Shown here: one piece after another, positions 16,911 through 24,951 of the stretch | Numbering within the stretch: the first letter of the stretch is position 1 | How the letters are laid out: each line of letters begins with the position of its first letter | From: Clostridia bacterium | GTDB taxonomy: Bacteria; Bacillota; Clostridia; TANB77; CAG-508 | Assembly: GCA_022791735.1 (NCBI GenBank) | Contig: JAAVZQ010000111.1 | Span: forward strand, 1 to 27,773 | Direction of reading: 5' to 3' | Length of the DNA stretch: 27,773 bases | Program-made: the position numbers and the translations under genes | The notes under the pieces: model-generated | Database searches by the model: none | Seen by the model: only the letters and a program-made list of their open reading frames with translations | Told to the model about the DNA's origin: nothing

Positions 16911-17465
16911 TTATTTGGTATGGGATGTGACCAAGTGTTTTCTTGCTTTTGAAAACAGAAATATTCCCTTAACAACATAATGCAAGGCAATATCAAAAGC
17001 GAGTGTTAAAGCACCAAATGTTAATAGGTTGTGCTTTATAATTCTGTGAAATTCCCAATTTTCAGCACTTATGACTCTTTTTATAGAGATGATATGATAA
17101 TCAGGAGAAATGGTAAAATCAAGTCTGTGTTGCACTGTATGATACCATCTACCAAAGTAGAAATAAGCATGGTCAGAGTAAATATAAGAATTGAAGCAGT
17201 TACCCCTAGGATCGTTTTGTAATCCCATGAAATCGAAACTTTTTCCCTCGTCAATATATTCGTAGAATGTTTCCTCCAACTCTTTATAGAGTTCCTCGGG
17301 GTAAGGAGTACCAGCAGGTACCCAAAGCCCAGTTAACATCATTACAGAATAAGACAGAATTACGCAGGCAAAAAGAGTTCTAACAAAGAACAAACCTTCT
17401 GCTTTGGCTATGCTTTCCTCATTTTTCCCATCCTTCCAATCGCACAAATACCGTTTTTCTTTCAT
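16911..17465 (-). CDS. Unknown two-helix membrane protein, foreign codon use
   Basis: A 184-residue protein I do not recognise. A membrane helix lies at about 26-49 (RTLFACVILSYSVMMLTGLW) and another near 147-170. The region between, probably outside the cell, is rich in Tyr, Phe and acidic residues (LEETFYEYIDEGKSFDF, HAYFYFGRWYH). AGGAGG precedes the ATG well. The coding style is less AT-biased than the core genes. Codon 5 is CGG (17453-17451); a +1 shift there would end the product after 18 residues, so this frame must read it as a normal codon. Probably a recent acquisition. Confidence 0.7.
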   Translation of the reverse strand: MKEKRYLCDWKDGKNEESIAKAEGLFFVRTLFACVILSYSVMMLTGLWVPAGTPYPEELYKELEETFYEYIDEGKSFDFMGLQNDPRGNCFNSYIYSDHAYFYFGRWYHTVQHRLDFTISPDYHIISIKRVISAENWEFHRIIKHNLLTFGALTLAFDIALHYVVKGIFLFSKARKHLVTSHTK

Positions 17466-17635
17466 TTTTTTGTTTCCTCCTCAAACACACAGTTTAATTA
17501 ATAGTCACGTATGTTAACCTGTAAACACAGGAGAATATTTGCATTAAATAATATTAAAGCAATATAGATTATACAACAAAATTATGTTAATTGCAATAGC
17601 AAAACTGTACTATACATATTTTTTCTCAAAAAACA

Positions 17636-17664
17636 TTGACTTTATATGCCAAAGGTGGTAAAAT
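17636..17664 (+). promoter_or_regulatory. Promoter of the rpsL operon
   Basis: TTGACT-N17-TAAAAT, followed by a short leader whose CTTGGGTTCC and GGAAACCTAAG can pair, a possible autoregulatory leader element. Confidence 0.85.
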
Positions 17665-17721
17665 ATATAAGCTTGGGTTCCTACGGAAACCTAAGAAAAA
17701 AAGAACGGAGGTGAAATTTAA

Positions 17722-18135
17722 GTGCCAACAATTAACCAATTAGTAAGAAAAGGAAGAAAAACTTCAACTACAAAATCAACAGCACCAGCTTTACAACACG
17801 GATTTAACTCTAAGAAAAACAGACCTACAAATAACAGAGCTCCACAAAAAAGAGGTGTTTGTACAGTAGTTAAAACTGTTACTCCAAAGAAGCCAAACTC
17901 TGCTTTAAGAAAAGTTGCCAGAGTTCGTCTTTCAAATGGATATGAAGTTACTTCATATATTCCAGGTGAAGGACATAACTTACAAGAGCATAGCGTTGTT
18001 CTAATAAGAGGTGGAAGAGTAAAGGACTTACCAGGAGTTAGATACCATATTATAAGAGGTACTCTAGACACAGCAGGAGTTAAGGACAGAATGCAAGCTC
18101 GTTCTAAGTATGGAGCAAAGCGCCCTAAGAAGTAG
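17722..18135 (+). CDS. rpsL: 30S ribosomal protein S12
   Basis: The decoding-centre protein of the small subunit, 137 residues. TPKKPNSALRKVARVRL and GGRVKDLPGVRYHIIRG are the conserved loops with the universal Lys residues at which streptomycin resistance usually arises; both are wild type. The start is GTG after GGAGGTG. It is the first gene of the str cluster (S12, S7, EF-G, with EF-Tu separately promoted). There is no in-frame CGG although Gly codons are frequent. Confidence 0.97.
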   Translation: MPTINQLVRKGRKTSTTKSTAPALQHGFNSKKNRPTNNRAPQKRGVCTVVKTVTPKKPNSALRKVARVRLSNGYEVTSYIPGEGHNLQEHSVVLIRGGRVKDLPGVRYHIIRGTLDTAGVKDRMQARSKYGAKRPKK

Positions 18136-18347
18136 GAAGAAAAACAGTGCTTATAATTACTAATTTAAGGGTACTTAAATTTAAGATAGATTATATGCAC
18201 TTACGGGGAAAGCAATTTCCCAGAGTAACTTTAGATGCTTCTTATATAAGCATCAATAATTTAACCTAGAATAGTAGGTGTAAAAATAGAGTATATAATC
18301 TCTAATTTCTAACATCTAAATTCTAGTAAGAAAAGGAGTGAAGAATA

Positions 18348-18818
18348 GTGCCAAGAAAAGGATATATAGCAAAAAGAGACGTATTACCAGATCCAATATA
18401 TAATAGCAAAGTAGTTACAAAGCTAATCAACAATATAATGTTAGATGGTAAAAAATCAGTTGCTCAAAAAATCGTTTATGATGCATTTGACATTATAAAA
18501 GAAAAAGAGCAAAAAGATCCACTAGAAGTTTTCGAAAACGCATTAGAAGCCATAATGCCAGTTCTTGAAGTAAAAGCTAGACGTGTTGGTGGTGCAACAT
18601 ACCAAGTGCCACTAGAAATTAGACCTGAAAGAAGACAAACTTTAGGTTTAAGATGGCTAGTTACTTATGCAAGAAAAAGACATGAAAAAACTATGTCTGA
18701 AAAACTAGCAGGTGAAATAATCGATGCAATAAATGGAAATGGTGGAGCATTCAAGAAGAAAGAAGACACACATAGAATGGCTGATGCTAACAAGGCGTTT
18801 GCACATTATAAGTGGTAA
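18348..18818 (+). CDS. rpsG: 30S ribosomal protein S7
   Basis: The primary binder of the 16S rRNA 3' domain, 156 residues. The start PRKGYIAKRDVLPDPIYNSK and the RRVGGATYQVP hairpin are diagnostic. The start is GTG after AGGAGTG. A gap of 212 bases separates it from rpsL, longer than usual, with no gene or obvious promoter in it; co-transcription is likely. Confidence 0.96.
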   Translation: MPRKGYIAKRDVLPDPIYNSKVVTKLINNIMLDGKKSVAQKIVYDAFDIIKEKEQKDPLEVFENALEAIMPVLEVKARRVGGATYQVPLEIRPERRQTLGLRWLVTYARKRHEKTMSEKLAGEIIDAINGNGGAFKKKEDTHRMADANKAFAHYKW

Positions 18819-18982
18819 TAAACTAATAAATATAATATAAATGAAAATCAAATCAAAAGCGAGCAATTTGTACATAATTGAATGAGAAAAGCGAAGTCGT
18901 ACATTGATACGGTGAGTATTTTCGAAATGAAGATTAGGTGCAAACAACGAAGATTTTCATTTAATTTAAAGGAGGGAAAAAA

Positions 18983-21067
18983 GTGTCAGATAGACAGTAT
19001 TCACTAGAAAAAACAAGAAATATAGGAATAATGGCGCACATAGATGCAGGAAAAACTACAACAACAGAGAGAATTCTTTTCTATACAGGAAAGACTCATA
19101 AGATTGGTGAAGTTCACGAAGGTGGAGCAACTATGGACTGGATGGTTCAAGAGCAAGAAAGAGGAATCACAATTACATCAGCTGCTACAACATGTTTTTG
19201 GTTAGACCATAGAATCAATATCATTGATACTCCAGGTCACGTTGACTTTACAGTAGAAGTTGAAAGATCATTAAGAGTACTTGATGGTTCTGTATTAGTA
19301 CTTGCTGCTAAAGGTGGAGTTCAACCACAATCAGAAACAGTTTGGAGACAAGCAGAAAAATACCATGTACCAACAATATCATATGTAAACAAAATGGATA
19401 CTACTGGTGCAGACTTTTTTGCTTGTGTAGAGCAAATCTCATCTAGATTAGGTGCAAATCCAGTGCCAATCCAAATACCAGTTGGATCTGAAGAAAATTT
19501 CAAAGGAATCGTTGACTTAATAAAGATGAAAGCATTCATCCATAAAGACGATTTAGGAAAAGAAATAGAAGTAATAGATATACCAGCTGATTTAAAAGAA
19601 AAAGCAGAAGAATATAGAGCAAAATTAGTTGAATCAGTAGCAGAACAAGATGATGAATTAATGATGAAATATTTAGATGGAGAAGAATTAACAGAAGACG
19701 AGATTAATAAAGGTCTTCGTCTTGGAACACTTGCATGCAAGATGGTTCCAGTTTGCTGTGGTTCTTCATACAAAAACAAAGGTGTTCAAGAACTTTTAAA
19801 TGCAGTAGTTGCATACATGCCATCTCCATTAGATATTCCTGCTATTAAAGGAAAAACACTTGATGGAGAAGAGACAGAGAGAAAAGCATCTGATAGTGAA
19901 CCTTTTGCAGCACTTGCATTTAAAATAGCAACAGATCCATTTGTTGGAAAACTTTGCTTTATAAGAGTTTATTCAGGAACATTAGAATCTGGATCAACAG
20001 TATTAAATGCAAACAAAGATAAAAAAGAGAGAATAGGAAGACTACTTCAAATGCACTCTAACCACAGAGAAGATATTGAAAAAGTATATTCAGGAGATAT
20101 CGCAGCTGCAGTTGGATTAAAAGAAGTAGGAACTGGAGACACATTATGTGATATGAACCATCCAGTTATCTTAGAAGAAATGGAATTCCCAGAGCCAGTT
20201 ATTGATATAGCTATTGAGCCAAAAGATAAAGTAGCTCAAGAGAAAATGGGAATAGCTCTTGCAAAACTTGCAGAAGAGGATCCTACATTCAAAACTCATA
20301 CAGATCATGAAACAGGACAAACAATTATCGCTGGTATGGGTGAATTACACCTAGATATCATTGTAGATAGATTAAAGAGAGAGTTCAAAGTTGAATGCAA
20401 TGTTGGTAAACCACAAGTTGCATATAAAGAAACAATTAGAGAAGCTGTTAGAGTTGAAGGAAAATTCATCCGTCAATCAGGTGGACGTGGACAATATGGT
20501 CACGTATGGCTAGAAATGGAACCATTAGAGCCAGGAACAGGAATTCAATTTGAAAGCAAAATCGTTGGTGGTGTAGTTCCAAAAGAATACATCAAACCAG
20601 TTGAAGAAGGAATTAGAGAAGCTGCAGAATCAGGAATTCTTGCTGGATATCCAGTTATCGACTTTAAAGCAACTTTAGTTGATGGATCATACCACGATGT
20701 AGACTCTTCAGAAATGGCATTCAAAATTGCTGGTTCTATGGCATTCAAAGAGGGAGCTAGAAAAGGTAAATCAGTAATACTTGAGCCTATAATGAAAGTA
20801 GAAATAACAGTTCCAGAAGAATACATGGGAGATGTTATTGGAGACGTTAACTCAAGACGTGGAAGAATGGAAGGAATGGAAGCTAGAAGTGGTAGCCAAA
20901 TAATAAGAGGATTTATTCCACTTTCAGAGATGTTTGGTTATGCAACAGACCTTCGTTCTAAGACACAAGGTAGAGGTACTTATGCAATGGAACCTAGTCA
21001 CTATGAAGAAGTACCAAAATCTATACTTGATACAATCGTTGCAACTCGTGGTAAAAAAGAAGAGTAA
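18983..21067 (+). CDS. fusA: Translation elongation factor G
   Basis: The GTPase that drives ribosomal translocation, 694 residues. AHIDAGKTTTTERILF is the P-loop, DTPGHVDFT is G3 and NKMD is G4; the C-terminal domains IV and V follow in full (GGRGQYGHVWLE, SRRGRMEGME). The start is GTG after GGAGGG. It is the longest single-frame gene in the window, is rich in Gly codons and has no in-frame CGG, a useful negative control for the frameshift pattern. Confidence 0.97.
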   Translation: MSDRQYSLEKTRNIGIMAHIDAGKTTTTERILFYTGKTHKIGEVHEGGATMDWMVQEQERGITITSAATTCFWLDHRINIIDTPGHVDFTVEVERSLRVLDGSVLVLAAKGGVQPQSETVWRQAEKYHVPTISYVNKMDTTGADFFACVEQISSRLGANPVPIQIPVGSEENFKGIVDLIKMKAFIHKDDLGKEIEVIDIPADLKEKAEEYRAKLVESVAEQDDELMMKYLDGEELTEDEINKGLRLGTLACKMVPVCCGSSYKNKGVQELLNAVVAYMPSPLDIPAIKGKTLDGEETERKASDSEPFAALAFKIATDPFVGKLCFIRVYSGTLESGSTVLNANKDKKERIGRLLQMHSNHREDIEKVYSGDIAAAVGLKEVGTGDTLCDMNHPVILEEMEFPEPVIDIAIEPKDKVAQEKMGIALAKLAEEDPTFKTHTDHETGQTIIAGMGELHLDIIVDRLKREFKVECNVGKPQVAYKETIREAVRVEGKFIRQSGGRGQYGHVWLEMEPLEPGTGIQFESKIVGGVVPKEYIKPVEEGIREAAESGILAGYPVIDFKATLVDGSYHDVDSSEMAFKIAGSMAFKEGARKGKSVILEPIMKVEITVPEEYMGDVIGDVNSRRGRMEGMEARSGSQIIRGFIPLSEMFGYATDLRSKTQGRGTYAMEPSHYEEVPKSILDTIVATRGKKEE

Positions 21068-21097
21068 TTGAAAAAATAAACTTCGTACTGCATTGTT

Positions 21098-21159
21098 AAT
21101 TTTCCTTTCAAAAATCCTCAACGTACAATAGTACGCCTCCGGTATTTTGAAGGAAAATT
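21098..21159. repeat. Long inverted repeat between fusA and tuf
   Basis: AATTTTCCTTTCAAAAAT pairs with ATTTTGAAGGAAAATT with one bulged base, and an inner CGTAC-AATA-GTACG stem caps it. It resembles mobile intergenic palindromes of Clostridia more than a plain terminator, but could end the rpsL-fusA transcript. Confidence 0.65.
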
Positions 21160-21250
21160 GGCTAGCATTACTTGTTTCTTTTTCCAATTAATAGTGAAAA
21201 CGAACAGTAGCAATAATTCTAGTTCGTTTTAGAAAAAAAGCATAAAAGGC

Positions 21251-21279
21251 TTGCATTTTTTGCAAAAATGTTATAAAAT
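21251..21279 (+). promoter_or_regulatory. Promoter of tuf
   Basis: TTGCAT-N17-TAAAAT, leaving an untranslated leader of about 75 bases before the start codon. Confidence 0.75.
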
Positions 21280-21363
21280 GCAAGTGTTAATAAATTAGTT
21301 ATTAAATTTAAAATTATAAAATGTCAATAATAAAGTTGACACAAAATTAAGGAGGATTTAAAA

Positions 21364-22566
21364 ATGGCAAAAGCAAAATTTGAAAGAACAAAGCCACACG
21401 TTAACATTGGTACAATCGGACACGTTGACCATGGTAAAACAACAACAACAGCTGCTATAACAAAAGTACTTGGTTTACAAGGAAAAGCTCAATTTACAGC
21501 TTATGACCAAATCGATGGAGCACCAGAGGAGAAAGCTAGAGGAATCACAATTAACACAGCACACGTTGAATATGAAACAGAAAATAGACACTATGCACAC
21601 GTTGACTGCCCAGGACACGCAGACTACGTAAAGAACATGATTACAGGTGCAGCTCAAATGGATGGAGCAATATTAGTTGTTTCTGCAGCTGATGGACCTA
21701 TGCCTCAAACAAGAGAGCATATACTACTTGCTAGACAAGTTGGTGTTAAATATATCGTAGTATATTTAAATAAATGTGATCAAGTAGATGATCCAGAATT
21801 ATTAGAATTAGTTGAAATGGAAGTTAGAGACCTACTTTCAAGCTATGAATTCCCAGGAGACGAAATTCCAATAGTAAAAGGATCTTCATTAAAAGTATTA
21901 GAGTCTACATCAACAGATCCAAATGCACCTGAATATCAACCTATTAATGAATTAATGGCTGCTGTTGATAGCTATATACCAACACCAGAAAGACCAACAG
22001 ACCAACCATTCTTAATGGCTATTGAAGACGTTATGACAATTACAGGAAGAGGAACAGTTGTTACTGGTAGAGTAGAAAGAGGAATTATCAAAGTTGGTGA
22101 AGAAGTTGAAATAATTGGTCTTACATCAGAAAGAAAGAAAACAGTTATTACAGGACTAGAAATGTTCAGAAAATCACTTGACTCTGCAGAAGCTGGAGAT
22201 AATGCTGGTGCATTATTAAGAGGAACTCAAAGAGATGAAGTTGAAAGAGGACAAATTCTTGCAAAACCTGGAACAATTAATCCACATACAAAATTCAAAG
22301 CAGAAGTTTATATCCTAACTAAAGAAGAAGGTGGAAGACATACACCATTCTTTAATGGATACAGACCACAATTCTATTTCAGAACAACAGACGTTACAGG
22401 TGTTATCGATTTACCTGCAGGAACAGAAATGGTTATGCCAGGTGATAACATTTCAATGACAATAGAATTAATCACACCAATCGCTATTGAAAAAGGATTA
22501 AGATTCGCTATCCGTGAAGGTGGTAGAACAGTAGGTTCAGGAATCGTTTCTGAAATTATTGCTTAA
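21364..22566 (+). CDS. tuf: Translation elongation factor Tu
   Basis: The GTPase that delivers aminoacyl-tRNA to the ribosome, 400 residues. GHVDHGKTTTTAAIT, the switch I RGITINTAHVEYE, DCPGHADYVKNMITGAAQMD and NKCDQVDD are all present, with complete domains II and III. AAGGAGG precedes the ATG. About 37 Gly codons and no in-frame CGG. It has its own promoter and terminator, so it is expressed apart from fusA. Confidence 0.98.
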   Translation: MAKAKFERTKPHVNIGTIGHVDHGKTTTTAAITKVLGLQGKAQFTAYDQIDGAPEEKARGITINTAHVEYETENRHYAHVDCPGHADYVKNMITGAAQMDGAILVVSAADGPMPQTREHILLARQVGVKYIVVYLNKCDQVDDPELLELVEMEVRDLLSSYEFPGDEIPIVKGSSLKVLESTSTDPNAPEYQPINELMAAVDSYIPTPERPTDQPFLMAIEDVMTITGRGTVVTGRVERGIIKVGEEVEIIGLTSERKKTVITGLEMFRKSLDSAEAGDNAGALLRGTQRDEVERGQILAKPGTINPHTKFKAEVYILTKEEGGRHTPFFNGYRPQFYFRTTDVTGVIDLPAGTEMVMPGDNISMTIELITPIAIEKGLRFAIREGGRTVGSGIVSEIIA

Positions 22567-22585
22567 GACTTTTATAAATAATATA

Positions 22586-22614
22586 AAGAAGCCCAAATGA
22601 CTGGGCTTCTTTTA
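22586..22614 (+). terminator. Intrinsic terminator after tuf
   Basis: AAGAAGCCCA and TGGGCTTCTT form a perfect 10-bp stem with a 6-base loop and a short T-run. Confidence 0.92.
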
Positions 22615-22666
22615 GTGCAATTTAAAGTAACTTTATTATCAATTAATCAGCTCTTAAGTAAAGGTA

Positions 22667-22695
22667 TTGAATAATTAGAAGATTTATGGTATAAT
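22667..22695 (+). promoter_or_regulatory. Promoter of the orphan membrane protein gene
   Basis: TTGAAT-N17-TATAAT with a perfect -10, predicting a transcript start near 22702. Confidence 0.8.
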
Positions 22696-22704
22696 AATTA
22701 ACAT

Positions 22705-22720
22705 AACTCTAGATAGAGTT
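22705..22720. promoter_or_regulatory. Palindromic candidate operator
   Basis: AACTCTA-GA-TAGAGTT, a 16-base palindrome right at the predicted transcript start and before the ribosome site AGGAGG. It could be a repressor operator or a small leader hairpin. Confidence 0.5.
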
Positions 22721-22745
22721 AAAAAACTTTAGGAGGTTCCATAAA

Positions 22746-23306
22746 ATGAAACGGAACGAAAAGGTCAGAGTAGCTGCAAGCATAACATTTTGTTTTATGT
22801 TTGCAGTAGTGGTGCTTTTCTTAATCGTTGGAATTAAGGAAAGACGAGCGGTGGAGATGGAAGAAGAAAAATACTTGCAAGGCTTTGAGTACGGAGAAAA
22901 AATCTGGGCATGCTATTTGAATGTAGAAAGCTATCTACTTTTAGGAGAGATAAGCGAAAAGCAAATGGATGAATACCGGGAAATTCATTACAAATTGTTA
23001 AATGAGTATTTGGAAGATCCATACAAATTTCAAGCAGGCATGCGAAAATTAAATGAACAAATCAAAGAAACGTTAGGTGAAGAACATTGCATAGAGATTA
23101 AAACCATTTCTGATATGCAAGGATTTTCAGATGCAGCAATGCTATATTGGAACTTTGATATGGCGAGTTTGAAATTCATGTATGGTGATATATCAGAAGA
23201 GGCGTACAAGAAGATTGAAGAGGAAGCGCTTGAGGTAAGAGAGAATTTATCTCATGACAATGTAATTGAATTTGCAAGAAATTCACAAACATTGATGTAT
23301 AAATAA
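22746..23306 (+). CDS. Unknown single-pass membrane protein with CGG codons
   Basis: A 186-residue protein I do not recognise. One membrane helix at about 10-30 (ITFCFMFAVVVLFLIVGI) is followed by a helical, acidic domain (YLQGFEYGEKIWACYLNVES). It has its own promoter, AGGAGG site and terminator. Codon 3 (22752-22754) and codon 78 (22977-22979) are CGG. A +1 shift at codon 3 would end the product after eight residues, so its translation conflicts with the rule that fits the core genes. Codon use is less AT-biased (CGA, GCG). It is probably acquired, like the gene at 16911-17465. Confidence 0.75.
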   Translation: MKRNEKVRVAASITFCFMFAVVVLFLIVGIKERRAVEMEEEKYLQGFEYGEKIWACYLNVESYLLLGEISEKQMDEYREIHYKLLNEYLEDPYKFQAGMRKLNEQIKETLGEEHCIEIKTISDMQGFSDAAMLYWNFDMASLKFMYGDISEEAYKKIEEEALEVRENLSHDNVIEFARNSQTLMYK

Positions 23307-23328
23307 TCTAACCCCTGACCAAAGCACA

Positions 23329-23368
23329 GCTGGTGAGCCCATTTTAGGCTCGCCAGCCCATTTTTTTT
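23329..23368 (+). terminator. Intrinsic terminator
   Basis: GCTGGTGAGCC and GGCTCGCCAGC form an 11-bp stem with one wobble pair, followed by a run of eight T. It ends the orphan membrane protein gene. Confidence 0.92.
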
Positions 23369-23387
23369 GAATAATTTACTAAATATA

Positions 23388-23416
23388 TTGATTTTTTTTA
23401 TAAATAATAATAAAAT
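23388..23416 (+). promoter_or_regulatory. Promoter of plsX
   Basis: TTGATT-N17-TAAAAT, giving a leader of about 55 bases. The AT-rich surroundings leave some doubt. Confidence 0.6.
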
Positions 23417-23477
23417 GAATAAGTAATAAATATAACTTAAATATATAAATCTATAAAAGAATAGGGGAAACTTAGAT

Positions 23478-24501
23478 ATGATGATATTAGTAGATGCAAT
23501 GGGAGGAGATAATGCACCAGATGCAGTAATAAAAGGAGCAGTAAGAGCATCAAAAGAAATAAAATCAGATATATGCTTAGTAGGGAATGAAGAAATAATT
23601 AATCAAAAAGTAAAAGAGTTTTATGGAAAGGATAAGATAGAAGAAGTAGCAAGCAATATAAAAATACACCATACAACAGAAACAATTGAGATGGAAGATA
23701 CTCCAACAGTTGCAATCAAACATAAAAAAGATTCATCAATGGTAGTTCGGATTTAATCTTTTGAAAGAGGATAAAGGAGATGTATTTATTTCAGCAGGAA
23801 ATTCTGGGGCATTACTTACAGGTGCAACACTTTTAGTTCGGCAGAATAAAAGGAATAGATAGACCGGCGTTAGCACGGAATTTTACCAGCATATAATAGT
23901 AGATTACTTCTAATAGATGCAGGCTCAAATACAAATTGCAAACCGATTAATTTGCTTCAATTTGCACAAATGTCTACAATATATTTAAGAAATACATACA
24001 AAATAGAAAATCCGACAGTTGGGCTTTTGAATATTGGTACAGAAGAAACAAAGGGAAATGATCTTACAAAAGCTGCATATCAATTGCTAAAAGAGCAATC
24101 ACCTGAACTTGGGTTAAACTTTGTACGGAAATGTTGAAGGAAGAGACGCTTTTTCAGGAGATATTGATATATTAGTCACAGACGGATTTACTGGAAATGT
24201 ATTTCTAAAAGCAGTTGAAGGGCTTGGAAAGTTTGTAAAACAAGTATTAAAAGAGAGTTTGATGAAGAATGCACTTTCTACAATTGCTGCAATTCCATCT
24301 ATGCCAGCGATAAATAGATTTGCTAAAAAATTTGATTATAAAGAATATGGTGGAGCATTATTCTTAGGAGTAAAGAAACCAGTTGTAAAAGCACATGGAA
24401 GCAGTGATGAATACCTATTTTACTTTACTATAAAACAGGCAGAACAATTTGTAGAAAATAGAGCGGTAGATAAAATGATAGAAGAATTTGAAAAAATATA
24501 A
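23478..24501 (+). CDS. plsX: Phosphate acyltransferase PlsX (four CGG +1 shifts)
   Basis: PlsX makes acyl-phosphate from acyl-ACP for phospholipid synthesis. ILVDAMGGDNAPDAVIKGA, ISAGNSGALLTGAT, LIDAGSN and DGFTGNV are family signatures. The coding sequence is in five frame segments joined by four in-phase CGG codons: 23748-23750 (Gly91, MVVGFNLL), 23839-23841 (Gly121, LLVGRIKG), 23876-23878 (Gly133, ALAGILPA) and 24126-24128 (Gly216, FVGNVEGRDAF). Skipping each C gives 339 residues with no gap relative to the family. One segment is only 11 codons long between shifts. ATG 23478 follows AGGGG. acpP lies 80 bases downstream, a classic pairing with its substrate carrier. Confidence 0.93.
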
Positions 24502-24509
24502 AAAAATGC

Positions 24510-24538
24510 TTGACAAATACTTTAATTTATAATATCTT
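24510..24538 (+). promoter_or_regulatory. Promoter of acpP
   Basis: TTGACA-N17-TATCTT, starting eight bases after the plsX stop. A TATAAT five bases nearer has too short a spacer. Confidence 0.65.
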
Positions 24539-24581
24539 TAGGGAGAACAAGAAAGTTAAAAATTAAGGAGGGTATATAAAA

Positions 24582-24821
24582 ATGGAAACAGAAGAAATTT
24601 TTGATAAAGTAAAAGAAATAATTGTAGAACAACTTGGAGTTGCAGAAAATACTGTTAACCTTGAAGCATCTTTTATAGATGATTTAGGTGCAGACTCTTT
24701 AGACATAGTAGAGTTAATAATGTCATTAGAAGAAGAATTTGACATGGAAATTCCAGATGCAGATGCAGAAAAAATTGTTACTGTAAATGATGTTGTTGAA
24801 TACATTAAAAATAATCAATAA
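24582..24821 (+). CDS. acpP: Acyl carrier protein
   Basis: An acidic 79-residue carrier for growing acyl chains. The DLGADSLDIVELIM motif holds the Ser that receives phosphopantetheine. It lies after plsX, has its own promoter and terminator and an AAGGAGG site, and uses no CGG. Highly expressed in most bacteria. Confidence 0.96.
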   Translation: METEEIFDKVKEIIVEQLGVAENTVNLEASFIDDLGADSLDIVELIMSLEEEFDMEIPDADAEKIVTVNDVVEYIKNNQ

Positions 24822-24832
24822 AACAATTTTTT

Positions 24833-24862
24833 AAAAAACCTCGAAAAGGGGTTTTTTTTTTC
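24833..24862 (+). terminator. Intrinsic terminator after acpP
   Basis: AAAAAACC and GGTTTTTT flank a short loop and lead into a long T-run. Confidence 0.85.
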
Positions 24863-24951
24863 GTCAAGTTAGTATATAATATTTGAAACGAAATGAATTA
24901 TTATTTTGAAAATCCATATAATAAGTAACAAAAGAAAGGAATGATATTAAA

